A DNA stretch of 64,000 nt, taken from assembly GCA_013214705.1 (NCBI GenBank), contig JABSRZ010000005.1, forward strand, positions 1 through 64,000, in the 5' to 3' direction. Source of the DNA: Hyphomicrobiales bacterium (GTDB lineage Bacteria; Pseudomonadota; Alphaproteobacteria; Rhizobiales; OSC116). Below are positions 54,635 to 62,333 of the stretch, piece after piece; position 1 is the first letter of the stretch, and the number at the start of each line of letters is the position of its first letter. Under the pieces are notes generated by a model that did no database searches, had not been told where the DNA came from, and worked only from the letters and a program-made list of their open reading frames with translations. The translations under genes and the position numbers were made by a program.

Positions 54635-55825
54635 ATGGATAATGAATTAACTGAAATTGCTGATCGCATAACATCTGAAGCCTTGGCTTTGGGTTTTGAC
54701 GTGGTGGGCTTTACCCAGCCCGATAAAATTAACTATGCCGGCGCACATTTAAAGCAATTTGTCGCGCAAGACCTCTATGGCGAAATGGGCTGGATGTCAG
54801 ACACATTGGAGCGCCGCAGCCAGCCTAACAACCTGTGGCAAGAGGTGAAAACCGTCATCATGTTGGGCATGAATTATGGGCCGGAACAAAACCCACTTGA
54901 ACTATTAGAAAATAAAGATTCTGCGGTGATAAGCGTTTACGCCCAAGGCCATGATTACCACGAATTGATTAAAAAAAAGCTCAAGCATTTGGCACGTTTT
55001 ATGGTTGGCGAACTGCCCAAACAATTTGCGATTGAAGATGACATTGATGTCAAAGTATTTGTCGACACTGCGCCAGTTATGGAGAAACCCTTGGCCGGCG
55101 CAGCCGGGCTGGGCTGGCAGGGCAAACATACCAATCTGGTTAGCAAACAATTTGGCTCTTGGTTGTTTTTAGGCTCTATTTTTACCACTTTAAAACTGCC
55201 ACAAAGCCAACCTGAGCCAGACAACTGCGGCACATGCACCGCTTGTTTAGACATTTGCCCGACCAATGCGTTCATCCAAAGTCGCCAGATTGATGCCCGC
55301 AAATGCATATCCTATTTAACCATTGAATATGGCGGCCATATCGAGCGTGAGCTACGCCCCAAAATGGGCAACCGAATTTATGGTTGTGATGATTGCTTAG
55401 CCGCATGCCCGTGGAACAAATTTGCCCAATTGTCCAGCGAAGCCAAATTTCATGCGCGGACAGAGTTAAAAGCTCCAGAATTGACCGATTTGGTGATGCT
55501 AAATGACCCCGATTTCAGAACCTTATTCACCGCATCACCGGTGAAACGCATCAAACGCCGCCGGTTTATCCGCAATGTTTTAATTGCCATTGGCAACAGC
55601 CAAAACCCAAAATATTTACCGCAAATAACCGCTTTATTGGTGGATGAAGAGCCGTTAATACGCGGTGCGGCCATTTGGGCGGCCGAGCAATTAAGCGGCG
55701 CGGATGAGTTTTCGGCGCTATATCATCAATATGCAGGCGATGAAATTGATGACAGCGTTAAGGCCGAGTGGGATGCATCTTTACAGGCATTTTCTGGGAA
55801 TGCGTTATCTGGGGCGAAAGCATGA
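54635..55825 (+). CDS. queG: Epoxyqueuosine reductase
   Basis: 396 residues. Cobalamin- and Fe-S-dependent last step of queuosine synthesis in tRNA. The two 4Fe-4S clusters are shown by CGTCTACLDICPTN and YGCDDCLAACPWN with Cys-to-Pro spacing. N-terminal part has AHLKQFVAQDLYGEMGWM. A HEAT-like repeat region ends the protein (PLIRGAAIWAAEQLSG). The stop overlaps the next ATG (ATGA), so it is coupled to the SDR gene. Confidence 0.97.
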   Translation: MDNELTEIADRITSEALALGFDVVGFTQPDKINYAGAHLKQFVAQDLYGEMGWMSDTLERRSQPNNLWQEVKTVIMLGMNYGPEQNPLELLENKDSAVISVYAQGHDYHELIKKKLKHLARFMVGELPKQFAIEDDIDVKVFVDTAPVMEKPLAGAAGLGWQGKHTNLVSKQFGSWLFLGSIFTTLKLPQSQPEPDNCGTCTACLDICPTNAFIQSRQIDARKCISYLTIEYGGHIERELRPKMGNRIYGCDDCLAACPWNKFAQLSSEAKFHARTELKAPELTDLVMLNDPDFRTLFTASPVKRIKRRRFIRNVLIAIGNSQNPKYLPQITALLVDEEPLIRGAAIWAAEQLSGADEFSALYHQYAGDEIDDSVKAEWDASLQAFSGNALSGAKA

Positions 55826-56700
55826 AAAAACTAGTTATTTTTGGCATCGGATATGTCGGCCAGCATTTGGCAGCTTCGCTCAAACATCAATATGAAATTA
55901 TTGCGACCAGCAGGGATATTGCTACGAGCCGCGAGGGCGGGGATGGATTGTTGGCGTGGAGCGGCGGCCAAAACGCCGAATTGGCAACATATATAGAGCA
56001 AGCCGATGCGGTTTTATGCTGCATTCCGCCAAATGCTGAGGGCGATTTGGCCTATGTGTCATTTGCCGACATCATACGTCAATCTAAAGTGAAATGGCTG
56101 GGCTATTTATCGACCACCGGGGTATATGGCGACCATGGCGGCGGCGATGTGGACGAGCAAACCCCGTTAAACCCGCAAAGTGAGCGCGCCAAAAAACGTG
56201 TATTGGCCGAGCGGCAATGGGCAAAATTGGCCAGCGACAAATGCGGCGTCAATATATTTAGGCTGCCCGGCATTTATGGTCCAAATTTGGCTGGCAAAAG
56301 CCGCTCGGCATTCGGGGCGTTAACAGCTGGTACTGCCAAACGCATTGATGTGCGGCTTAAAAATGGCAAAAAACATTTTTTCTGCCGCGCCCATGTCGAT
56401 GACATTGTGCAAGTGATATCCGCCTCGTTAGGAAAAAATCTATTAGGCATAAATATATATAATATTGCCGATGATTTGCCCGCCCCGCAGGCCGATATTG
56501 TGGCTTATACGGCCAAATTGATGGGCATCGATGCGCCTAAATTAATAACCCAGCCAGAGGCCAATATGAGCGACATGGCCCAAAGCTTTTATGCCGAATG
56601 CAAATATATAAACAATGATAAAATTAAAAATATTTTGGGCGTAAAACTAAAATACCCTGATTATAAACAAGGTTTAAGCGCAATATGGCAACTACAATAA
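55822..56700 (+). CDS. NAD-dependent epimerase/dehydratase-type SDR
   Basis: 292 residues from ATG 55822, overlapping the queG stop by 4 nt; an earlier in-frame start lies inside queG. Rossmann motif: LVIFGIGYVGQHLAASLK. The SDR catalytic Tyr/Lys-type region is GYLSTTGVYGDHGGGDVDEQ, followed by NIFRLPGIYGP. It resembles the YeeZ-like branch, often adjacent to queG in rhizobia. The substrate is unknown. The next gene starts within its stop codon (TAATG). Confidence 0.87.
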   Translation: MKKLVIFGIGYVGQHLAASLKHQYEIIATSRDIATSREGGDGLLAWSGGQNAELATYIEQADAVLCCIPPNAEGDLAYVSFADIIRQSKVKWLGYLSTTGVYGDHGGGDVDEQTPLNPQSERAKKRVLAERQWAKLASDKCGVNIFRLPGIYGPNLAGKSRSAFGALTAGTAKRIDVRLKNGKKHFFCRAHVDDIVQVISASLGKNLLGINIYNIADDLPAPQADIVAYTAKLMGIDAPKLITQPEANMSDMAQSFYAECKYINNDKIKNILGVKLKYPDYKQGLSAIWQLQ

Positions 56701-57026
56701 TGGCCAAAAATATATGCATTTTGGCCACCCGCACCGGCATCTCGACAGCAGATTTTGCCAGCATAAAAGCCTTGTATAGTGACGCACATTTTACACTTAT
56801 TGTGCCAAAATTCGACGGTAAAAAATCAGCTAATATCGACATTTGGACAGATGGCGCGCGCCGCGGGTTTTTAAAGGTTTTGACCATTTCTCGGCGCATG
56901 TCTTGGGCTAGTTTTGACTTGGTGATTAACTGGCAGCAGGGCGGGTTGGAGCGGGCTTTATGCTTTATGTTGTTGCCGAAGCCAAAAATCATCACAAAAG
57001 CCGATATTTTGCGCGATATAGCTTGA
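56700..57026 (+). CDS. Short unassigned protein, glycosyltransferase-9-like in parts
   Basis: 108 residues from ATG 56700, whose A is also the last base of the SDR stop (TAATG). It has alternating hydrophobic strands and helices: ICILATRTGISTADFASIKA, FTLIVPKFDGKKS, SFDLVINWQQGGLERALCFM. The segment SFDLVINWQ...R resembles the start of a GT9/heptosyltransferase-type domain, but the length is about a third of such enzymes and the sugar-nucleotide site is missing. It may be a remnant or a small separate family. Tightly coupled to the SDR gene. Confidence 0.6.
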   Translation: MAKNICILATRTGISTADFASIKALYSDAHFTLIVPKFDGKKSANIDIWTDGARRGFLKVLTISRRMSWASFDLVINWQQGGLERALCFMLLPKPKIITKADILRDIA

Positions 57027-57097
57027 CTAACTGACCTTTTTGACTTTATGTGCTAATTGCATGGCCAGAATTACTGGCCAATTTTTTTAGGCAATTA

Positions 57098-57113
57098 AAG
57101 GAGCGGATCCATA
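57098..57113 (+). promoter_or_regulatory. Shine-Dalgarno site deciding the ATA start of infC
   Basis: AAGGAG (57098-57103) is followed after 7 nt by ATA (57111-57113). An in-frame TAA lies at 57096-57098, closing off further upstream starts. The first ATG (57126) is 22 nt from the site, too far for normal use. Confidence 0.8.
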
Positions 57114-57647
57114 GCCCGCAGACCCATGAATAAGATGCCAGAACGTACTGGCCCAAAAATTAATCAATTGATTAGAGTTCCCGAAGTTATGCTGGTTGGC
57201 GCAGATGGCGTGAATATTGGCGTAATAAGCACCGAAGAAGCGATAAGCCAAGCCTTTTCTCAGGGGTTGGATTTGGTCGAAGTGTCGCCAAATGCCAAGC
57301 CACCTGTTTGCAAGCTGATGGATTATGGCAAGCATAAGTTTAAAGCGCAGAAAAAAGCTTCTGAAGCCCGCAAGCGACAAAAAATTGTTGAGGTTAAAGA
57401 AGTGAAAATGCGTCCGAACATCGACACGCATGATTATGACACCAAAATGCGCAATTTGGCAAAATTTATTGGCAATGGCGACAAAGTTAAAGTGACTTTG
57501 CGTTTCCGTGGCCGTGAAATGGCGCATCAAAATTTAGGTATGGATTTGCTACAAAAAGTAAAAGCCGATGCCGCTGAATATGCCAAGCCAGAGCTTGAAC
57601 CCAAGCTAGAAGGCCGACAAATGATTATGATTTTGACCGGTAAATAG
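57111..57647 (+). CDS. infC: Translation initiation factor IF-3, ATA start
   Basis: 178 residues from ATA 57111. IF-3 prevents 30S-50S association and discriminates against poor start codons. The ATA frame begins I(M)[18 protein letters not shown], and alphaproteobacterial IF-3s commonly start with ARRP-like sequence, which a start at ATG 57126 would lose. Family motifs: [36 protein letters not shown], and [18 protein letters not shown] non-canonical start fits the known feedback of IF-3 on its own translation. A clear terminator follows, and rpmI-rplT is 2.9 kb downstream. Confidence 0.95.
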   Translation: MARRPMNKMPERTGPKINQLIRVPEVMLVGADGVNIGVISTEEAISQAFSQGLDLVEVSPNAKPPVCKLMDYGKHKFKAQKKASEARKRQKIVEVKEVKMRPNIDTHDYDTKMRNLAKFIGNGDKVKVTLRFRGREMAHQNLGMDLLQKVKADAAEYAKPELEPKLEGRQMIMILTGK

Positions 57648-57668
57648 TTTTACCCAAACTCAGAATTT

Positions 57669-57698
57669 AAAAGCCACTCTTAATGAGTGGCTTTTTTT
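57669..57698 (+). terminator. Rho-independent terminator of infC
   Basis: AAAAGCCACTC and GAGTGGCTTTT form a perfect 11-bp stem with a 5-nt loop and continue into T residues. It lies 22 nt after the infC stop, so the next genes are transcribed separately. Confidence 0.93.
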
Positions 57699-58058
57699 AC
57701 GCCAAAACTTCTGAATTTCTATCTGCCCCTCGCATCCACGCAACGTACCACACAGTGAGGGCGAATGCCGCAACCTCTAACATGCCGTCCGCCACCAAGA
57801 ATCCCTGCGATTCGGCGAGTGCGCCCAGAAGCCGTTAGGCAAATTCTGTGGCCAACGCGCGGAGGCTAGCTGACACTTGCGGAGCAAGGGGCTGCGCACG
57901 CAAGTGCCAACAGTGAGGCGAAGCTGAACGTATAAATGCAAGCACCCCAGTGCCGGCAGGAGCGCCAACTGGCTTTGTCTTTACAGCCTCAATCGCAGTT
58001 TCAGCGGCTGAATCTTTCGGCGCAAAATTTCAACATCAACGCCTGATTCATTTTTTCA

Positions 58059-58088
58059 TTGCAACCTTTGAGTGAATCATACTATATT
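58059..58088 (+). promoter_or_regulatory. Promoter giving a possibly leaderless DUF2235 transcript
   Basis: TTGCAA (58059-58064) and TATATT (58083-58088) are 18 nt apart. The ATG at 58095 lies 7 nt after the -10, at the expected transcription start. No Shine-Dalgarno sequence precedes the ATG. Confidence 0.5.
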
Positions 58089-58094
58089 GTAAAT

Positions 58095-59120
58095 ATGGAA
58101 CAAAAAAACTTAACTAGTAAAAATATAGTAATATTTTCTGATGGTACTGGCCAAAAGGGTGGCGAAGGTGTCAACACCAATGTCTACCATATATATAATA
58201 TGATTGAAAACCGCACTCCTAGGCAAATTGCTTATTATGACAGCGGCATTGGCTCTGGCAGACGGGACAAATTGAAAGGGTTAACCGGTAGAGGGTTTTC
58301 GAAGAATATATTAGATTGTTACAAGTTTTTATTTGATAATTATGAGTCAAACGACAAAGTCTACTTATTTGGTTTTAGCCGCGGTGCTGCCACTGTGCGC
58401 AGCTTGGCTGGTTTTGTGAATATGTTTGGTGTATTACCAAAATCTCGAGATGATTTAATTAAAAAAGCCTATAAAATTTACAAAATTACCGACAAAAAAG
58501 AGCGCAAAACAATGGCGGATAATTTTATTGGCCGACACCATACAATGGGGTGTGATATTAAATTTATCGGTGTATGGGACACGGTGGCGGCTTTGGGTGC
58601 GCCCACGCCGATATTGGACAAATTAATAAATTTGTTTCCGTATACTAAACATAAATTCCATGATCTTGGTTTGGGTGAATCCGTACAGCATGCAAGGCAT
58701 GCATTGGCTATTGATGAAAACAGAAAAACATTTAAGCCCGAAATTTGGGACACAAAATTATGTAAAAAAGATCAAACTCTTAAACAAGTTTGGTTTACTG
58801 GTGTGCATACTGATGTTGGTGGTGGTTATGCAGAGAAAGGGCTATCGGACATTGCATTGGAATGGATGCTAGATGAAGCCAAGCCACATGGTTTGTTAAT
58901 TTATGGCAAAAACAGAGTTATCACATGTCCGGATGTAAACGGCAAAATGCACGACCACAACCATGGCGTTAACAGATGGTTGAGCAAGGCCGACAGAAGT
59001 TGGCCGTATGACACGCATGGCACACCCGATGTGCATCAGAGCGTGATCGACCGTGCCGAACATAATAATTACAACCCATGGATTACCCAAAATAAACAAG
59101 GTTACAACATCGTAAAATAA
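58095..59120 (+). CDS. DUF2235 (Tle1-like) alpha/beta hydrolase
   Basis: 341 residues from ATG 58095; the in-frame TTG upstream lies in a likely -35 and adds nothing. N-terminal motif NIVIFSDGTGQKGGEGVNTN is typical of DUF2235. The nucleophile elbow is GFSRGAATVRSLAG (Ser95). WDTVAALG and WFTGVHTDVGGGYAEKGLSD provide the likely Asp/His region. No signal peptide or TM helix. The family includes type VI phospholipase effectors and other lipases, but no T6SS or immunity gene is nearby. It lies inside a repeat element between infC and rpmI and looks like accessory cargo. Confidence 0.88.
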   Translation: MEQKNLTSKNIVIFSDGTGQKGGEGVNTNVYHIYNMIENRTPRQIAYYDSGIGSGRRDKLKGLTGRGFSKNILDCYKFLFDNYESNDKVYLFGFSRGAATVRSLAGFVNMFGVLPKSRDDLIKKAYKIYKITDKKERKTMADNFIGRHHTMGCDIKFIGVWDTVAALGAPTPILDKLINLFPYTKHKFHDLGLGESVQHARHALAIDENRKTFKPEIWDTKLCKKDQTLKQVWFTGVHTDVGGGYAEKGLSDIALEWMLDEAKPHGLLIYGKNRVITCPDVNGKMHDHNHGVNRWLSKADRSWPYDTHGTPDVHQSVIDRAEHNNYNPWITQNKQGYNIVK

Positions 59121-59439
59121 CTAGCGATTTAGCCCCGAATTCAACATAATCCAGCGCAAAACATTGACGTCACAGCTTTTCTGATATTCTGGGCAGCGCT
59201 CCTGCCATTACAGGGGTGCTTGCATTTATACGTTCGTGCGGCCTACGACCTTCTCACTGTTGACACTTGCACCCCACAAGGGCACTTTGTCGCTACGCTC
59301 GGGCGCGTGCGCTCGGCGTTGCCTCGCTAGCCTCCGCGCGTTGGCCTCAGAGTTTGCCATTCGGCTTCTGGGCGCACTCACCGAATCGCCGGGGTTCTTG
59401 GTGGCAGACAGAAACTCTGAATGCGCATGGATAAAAAGG

Positions 59440-59545
59440 GCGAGCCAACTTGTTGGCGAACTTGCCGACTGAGGCCGCCCGTTAGGGCGTAGCAAGCAAA
59501 CGGAGTTTGCGCACGCAGTGGCCACTAGCACACCGATAGGTGGGC
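59440..59545 (+). repeat. Module A copy next to the DUF2235 element
   Basis: Copy with CCAAC/GTTGG, CGCCC/GGGCG and GCAAAC-GGA-GTTTGC (59496-59510), then GCGCACGCAGTGGCCACTAG. It abuts the right end of the module B element and ends just before the converging TfoX-like gene. A segment ending CACTAGC...GTGGGCGTAAAA recurs near 60393-60424. Confidence 0.85.
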
Positions 59546-59557
59546 GTAAAAAACCGT

Positions 59558-59869
59558 CTACTTTGCCGAAAGTTTGGCATATTCTAGTGCTTCGAGCATG
59601 TAATCTGCATATTCGTCTTCATCTTCAGACGGGATCAGCACCCATTCTTTAAAGCGTTTTTTGGTGAAATTAAATTCTAAACCTTGGCCACTGTCGCATA
59701 GCTCATTCACGCGTGCTGCCGAAACTTTTATAATCAGCGCATCGGCTCTGTCGAACATCATGCCAATGAACGCGCCTTCATAGCGCAAGCATTTTGTACC
59801 CATCATGGTCGAAACCACGACACCATCATGATCGAGCGGGAAGTTATCGCATAAATCTTCGAAATTCAT
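59558..59869 (-). CDS. TfoX N-terminal-domain-like protein
   Basis: 103 residues. It shows the TfoX-N pattern: a start around the MMGTKCLRYEGAFIGMMFDR segment, IIKVSAARVNELCDSGQGLE, and KKRFKEWVLIPSEDEDEYAD. Proteins with only this domain are common and mostly uncharacterised; a role in competence is not implied. Flanked on both sides by dispersed repeats and converging with the DUF2235 gene. A strong ribosome site is not obvious. Confidence 0.82.
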   Translation of the reverse strand: MNFEDLCDNFPLDHDGVVVSTMMGTKCLRYEGAFIGMMFDRADALIIKVSAARVNELCDSGQGLEFNFTKKRFKEWVLIPSEDEDEYADYMLEALEYAKLSAK

Positions 59870-59949
59870 AATCTTCTGCCTTAGATAATGAGTTGGGTTT
59901 AGCGGCTTTATAGGTACTAACTCTACGCCATGTTTGTATTTTTGTGAAA

Positions 59950-60420
59950 TTTAATTTTGCGCAGGAGTTTTAGGCGCTGAGTGTGCATTTGAGGCTGTAA
60001 AGACACAGACAGTTAGCGCTCCTGCCATCACAGGGGTGCTTGCATTTTATACGTTTGGGCGGCCTATCGGCCTTCTCTCTGTTTAACACTGCGTGCGCTT
60101 TCTACGAAAGCTTGCTACGCCTAACGGCGGCCTCAGTCGGCAAGTTCGCCAACAAGTTGGCTCGCCCCTTTTACCTTGTCACCTGATTATCAGGAGTTTC
60201 CCGAAACTCAGCACAAACTTGCCGAACAACTCCCCGAACCAACGAAGTTGGTGAGATGGCCATTGAGGCCCGCCGGTAGGCGTAGCAAGAGAGCGGAGCG
60301 AACGCACGCAGTGCAAGCACAAAGCGCGTAGCAAGCAAACGGAGTTTGCGCACGCAGTGTTAAGCAAAAAAGCGCGGAGCGAACGCACGCAGTGCCACTA
60401 GCCCGCCGAAAGGTGGGCGT
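59950..60420. repeat. Cluster of module A and B copies upstream of rpmI
   Basis: About 59955-60060 is an inverted module B core (AGTTAGCGCTCCTGCC ... TTGCATTTTATACG). 60083-60166 is module A in minus orientation, with GCTTTC-GTA-GAAAGC arms (60097-60111) and CGCC-GTTA-GGCG. 60236-60318 is module A in plus orientation with ACCAAC/GTTGGT and CGCC-GGTA-GGCG; its third hairpin has lost pairing. 60325-60362 is a partial copy with GCAAAC-GGA-GTTTGC (60335-60349), and 60371-60396 a remnant. The rest of 59870-60530 has no gene I support. Confidence 0.85.
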
Positions 60421-60572
60421 AAAAACCAAAAAACTCCTGAATCCCCTTGCATTGACTGCATTTCCATAATATAAACCGCAGATCAGTGGGCTGGCTCATA
60501 TGGGTTGCCATGTCTATTGTAAAAGCTTAATTGAACAAAATGGCTACGGCCATGAAAAGAAAGAAGAGCAAA

Positions 60573-60770
60573 ATGCCCAAGTTAAAAACCAAAAGCGGTG
60601 TTAAAAAACGCTTTAAGCTCACCAAAAGTGGCAAGGTGAAAGCCGGCCAAGCTGGTAAACGTCATGGTATGATTAAACGTACCAATAAACAAATACGTAA
60701 CAAACGTGGCACAACAATTTTATGTTCTGCTGACGCGCGTATCGTTAAACAATTTATGCCGTACGGCTGA
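60573..60770 (+). CDS. rpmI: 50S ribosomal protein L35
   Basis: 65 residues from ATG 60573 ([20 protein letters not shown]), the family N-terminus; ATGs at 60540 and 60552 would add residues not seen in L35. The sequence [20 protein letters not shown] and the C-terminal KQFMPYG are typical. The ribosome site is weak (GAAGAG). rplT follows after 18 nt. The module A/B repeat cluster ends about 150 nt upstream. Confidence 0.95.
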   Translation: MPKLKTKSGVKKRFKLTKSGKVKAGQAGKRHGMIKRTNKQIRNKRGTTILCSADARIVKQFMPYG

Positions 60771-60788
60771 GCTTAAAGGAATTATCAC

Positions 60789-61148
60789 ATGTCACGTGTA
60801 AAAAGAGGCGTAACCACTCACGCCCGTCATCGCAAAATCATCAAAGCCGCAAAAGGCTATTATGGTGCTAGAAAAAACACTTTCCGCATTGCAAACCAAG
60901 CCGTTGAAAAAGCCGGCCAATATGCATATCGCGATCGCCGCAATAAAAAACGGGCTTTCCGCGCATTGTGGATTCAACGTATTAACGCTGCAGCGCGTTT
61001 AAATGGCTTAACATATGGTCGATTTATCAACGGTCTCAGCGTTGCTGGCATCGAAGTCGACCGTAAAGTTTTGGCCGACTTAGCTGTTCGCGAACCTGAG
61101 GCATTTGCTACACTCGTAGAAAAAGCCAAATCCGCGATTGCTGCTTAA
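60789..61148 (+). CDS. rplT: 50S ribosomal protein L20
   Basis: 119 residues. Primary 23S rRNA-binding assembly protein. Basic N-terminal extension [20 protein letters not shown], then [20 protein letters not shown] and [20 protein letters not shown]. Near-universal length. AAAGGA lies about 10 nt before the ATG. Forms an operon with rpmI; a terminator-like hairpin separates it from pheS. Confidence 0.98.
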   Translation: MSRVKRGVTTHARHRKIIKAAKGYYGARKNTFRIANQAVEKAGQYAYRDRRNKKRAFRALWIQRINAAARLNGLTYGRFINGLSVAGIEVDRKVLADLAVREPEAFATLVEKAKSAIAA

Positions 61149-61173
61149 GTTAAGTTTTAAGCATTAAAGATTG

Positions 61174-61219
61174 AAGCTCTATGAGCGTATGCATTAGCTA
61201 CGTTGATAGGGCTTTTTTT
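61174..61219 (+). terminator. Terminator or attenuator between rplT and pheS
   Basis: AAGCTCTAT-g-AGCGTA pairs with TACGTT-g-ATAGGGCTT (15 pairs, one mismatch, two wobbles) around a 9-nt loop and ends in a run of T. It should limit read-through from rpmI-rplT into pheS-pheT. A 17-codon frame through it (61181-61234) is judged accidental. Confidence 0.8.
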
Positions 61220-61238
61220 ATGATTTTTATGTAAGATT

Positions 61239-62333
61239 ATGGGTAAAAATATGGCACAGCTTGCTGAACTGGAACAAAAAATATCGGGTGAAATAGCCGC
61301 CGCGACCGACCTTGCGACGTTAGAGATCATCCGCATTGAAGCGTTGGGCAAAAAAGGCCAAATATCTTTATTACTTAAAACCTTGGGCAAAATGCAGCCA
61401 GATGAGCGTAAAACCTTTGGGGCTGCCATTAACCAACTTAAAGGCCGCATTAACCAAGCTATGAGCAGCTGCAAAACCACTTTAGAAAATGCCGCGCTGG
61501 ATAAAAAACTAGCCACCGAAACCTTAGACATCACACTGCCAGTGCAAGCTGACCCGACCAACCAAGGCCGTTTGCACCCGCTTAGCCAAGTGTGGGAAGA
61601 AGTGGTAGCTATTTTTGCCGATATGGGTTTTGCCGTCGCCGATGGCCCGCATATTGAAACCGATTTTTATAATTTCACCGCGCTTAACATTCCGCCGGAG
61701 CATCCTGCCCGCCAGGAGCATGATACCTTCTATTTTGCCCCAGATGCTGATGGCAACCGCAAAGTTTTGCGCACCCAAACCTCTAATGTGCAAATTCGCA
61801 CCATGGAAACTCAAGAGCCGCCAATACGCATCATCGCGCCGGGGCGGACATATAGATGCGACAGTGATTTAACTCACACCCCGCAATTTCACCAAATCGA
61901 AGCCTTGGTGATTGATAAAAAAACCACATTGGCGCACCTAAAAGGCACGTTGGAAGAATTTTTCAAGGCGTTTTTTGAAATTGATAATTTAAAAATGCGT
62001 TTTCGCGCTAGCCATTTCCCGTTTACCGAAGTCAGCTATGAAGTGGACATTGGTTACACCCGTAAAGGCAACCAGATTATCATTGGCGATGGCGATGAAT
62101 GGCTAGAAATTTTAGGCTCTGGCATGGTGCACCCCAATGTATTGCGCAATTGCAAATTAGACCCAGACGAATATCAAGGTTTTGCGTTTGGCATGGGCAT
62201 TGACCGCATTGCCATGCTTAAATATGGCATACCCGATTTGCGGGCGTTTTTTGATGCAGATTTGCGCTGGATAGACCATTATGGCTTTGCCCCGTTTGAC
62301 ATCCCATCTCTAACCGGAGGCTTAAGCCGATGA
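61239..62333 (+). CDS. pheS: Phenylalanine-tRNA ligase subunit alpha
   Basis: 364 residues. Catalytic alpha chain of the alpha2beta2 PheRS. N-terminal coiled coil (about 1-90) for tRNA binding, then the class II core: [40 protein letters not shown] (motif 2) and [20 protein letters not shown] (motif 3). ATG at 61239 or 61251 may be the start; neither has a strong ribosome site. The stop overlaps the pheT start (ATGA). Confidence 0.97.
   Translation: MGKNMAQLAELEQKISGEIAAATDLATLEIIRIEALGKKGQISLLLKTLGKMQPDERKTFGAAINQLKGRINQAMSSCKTTLENAALDKKLATETLDITLPVQADPTNQGRLHPLSQVWEEVVAIFADMGFAVADGPHIETDFYNFTALNIPPEHPARQEHDTFYFAPDADGNRKVLRTQTSNVQIRTMETQEPPIRIIAPGRTYRCDSDLTHTPQFHQIEALVIDKKTTLAHLKGTLEEFFKAFFEIDNLKMRFRASHFPFTEVSYEVDIGYTRKGNQIIIGDGDEWLEILGSGMVHPNVLRNCKLDPDEYQGFAFGMGIDRIAMLKYGIPDLRAFFDADLRWIDHYGFAPFDIPSLTGGLSR

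Larger units (their letters stand above)
57711..59419. mobile_element. Module B inverted-repeat element enclosing the DUF2235 gene
   Basis: Inverse end motifs CTGAATTTCTATCTGCC (57711-57727) and GGCAGACAGAAACTCTG (59403-59419; 14/17 identity as inverse) bound the region. The left arm (to about 58043) and right arm (from about 59152) are inverted copies of module B, each with GCGCGGAGGCTAG and GAACGTATAAATGCAAGCAC-type cores. In other copies the arms meet directly. A centre segment occurs once there but twice here: GGCGCAAAATTTCAACATCA (58019-) and CAGCGCAAAACATTGACGTC (59152-), on either side of the gene. That the gene was inserted in, or is carried by, the element is inferred. Confidence 0.6.

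Noticed and set aside
59236-59472. Open frames inside repeats (also 29244-29531, 24553-24744, 60171-60429)
   Set aside because: Their peptides (for example GGPQWPSSPT...) recur only because the DNA repeat recurs, in several frames and orientations; no ribosome sites.
61181-61234. 17-codon frame [17 protein letters not shown] before pheS, like a Phe leader peptide
   Set aside because: It has three Phe codons near the terminator U-run, but no good ribosome site, and the TTT codons are simply the U-run of the hairpin. Without conservation it cannot be called an attenuator.
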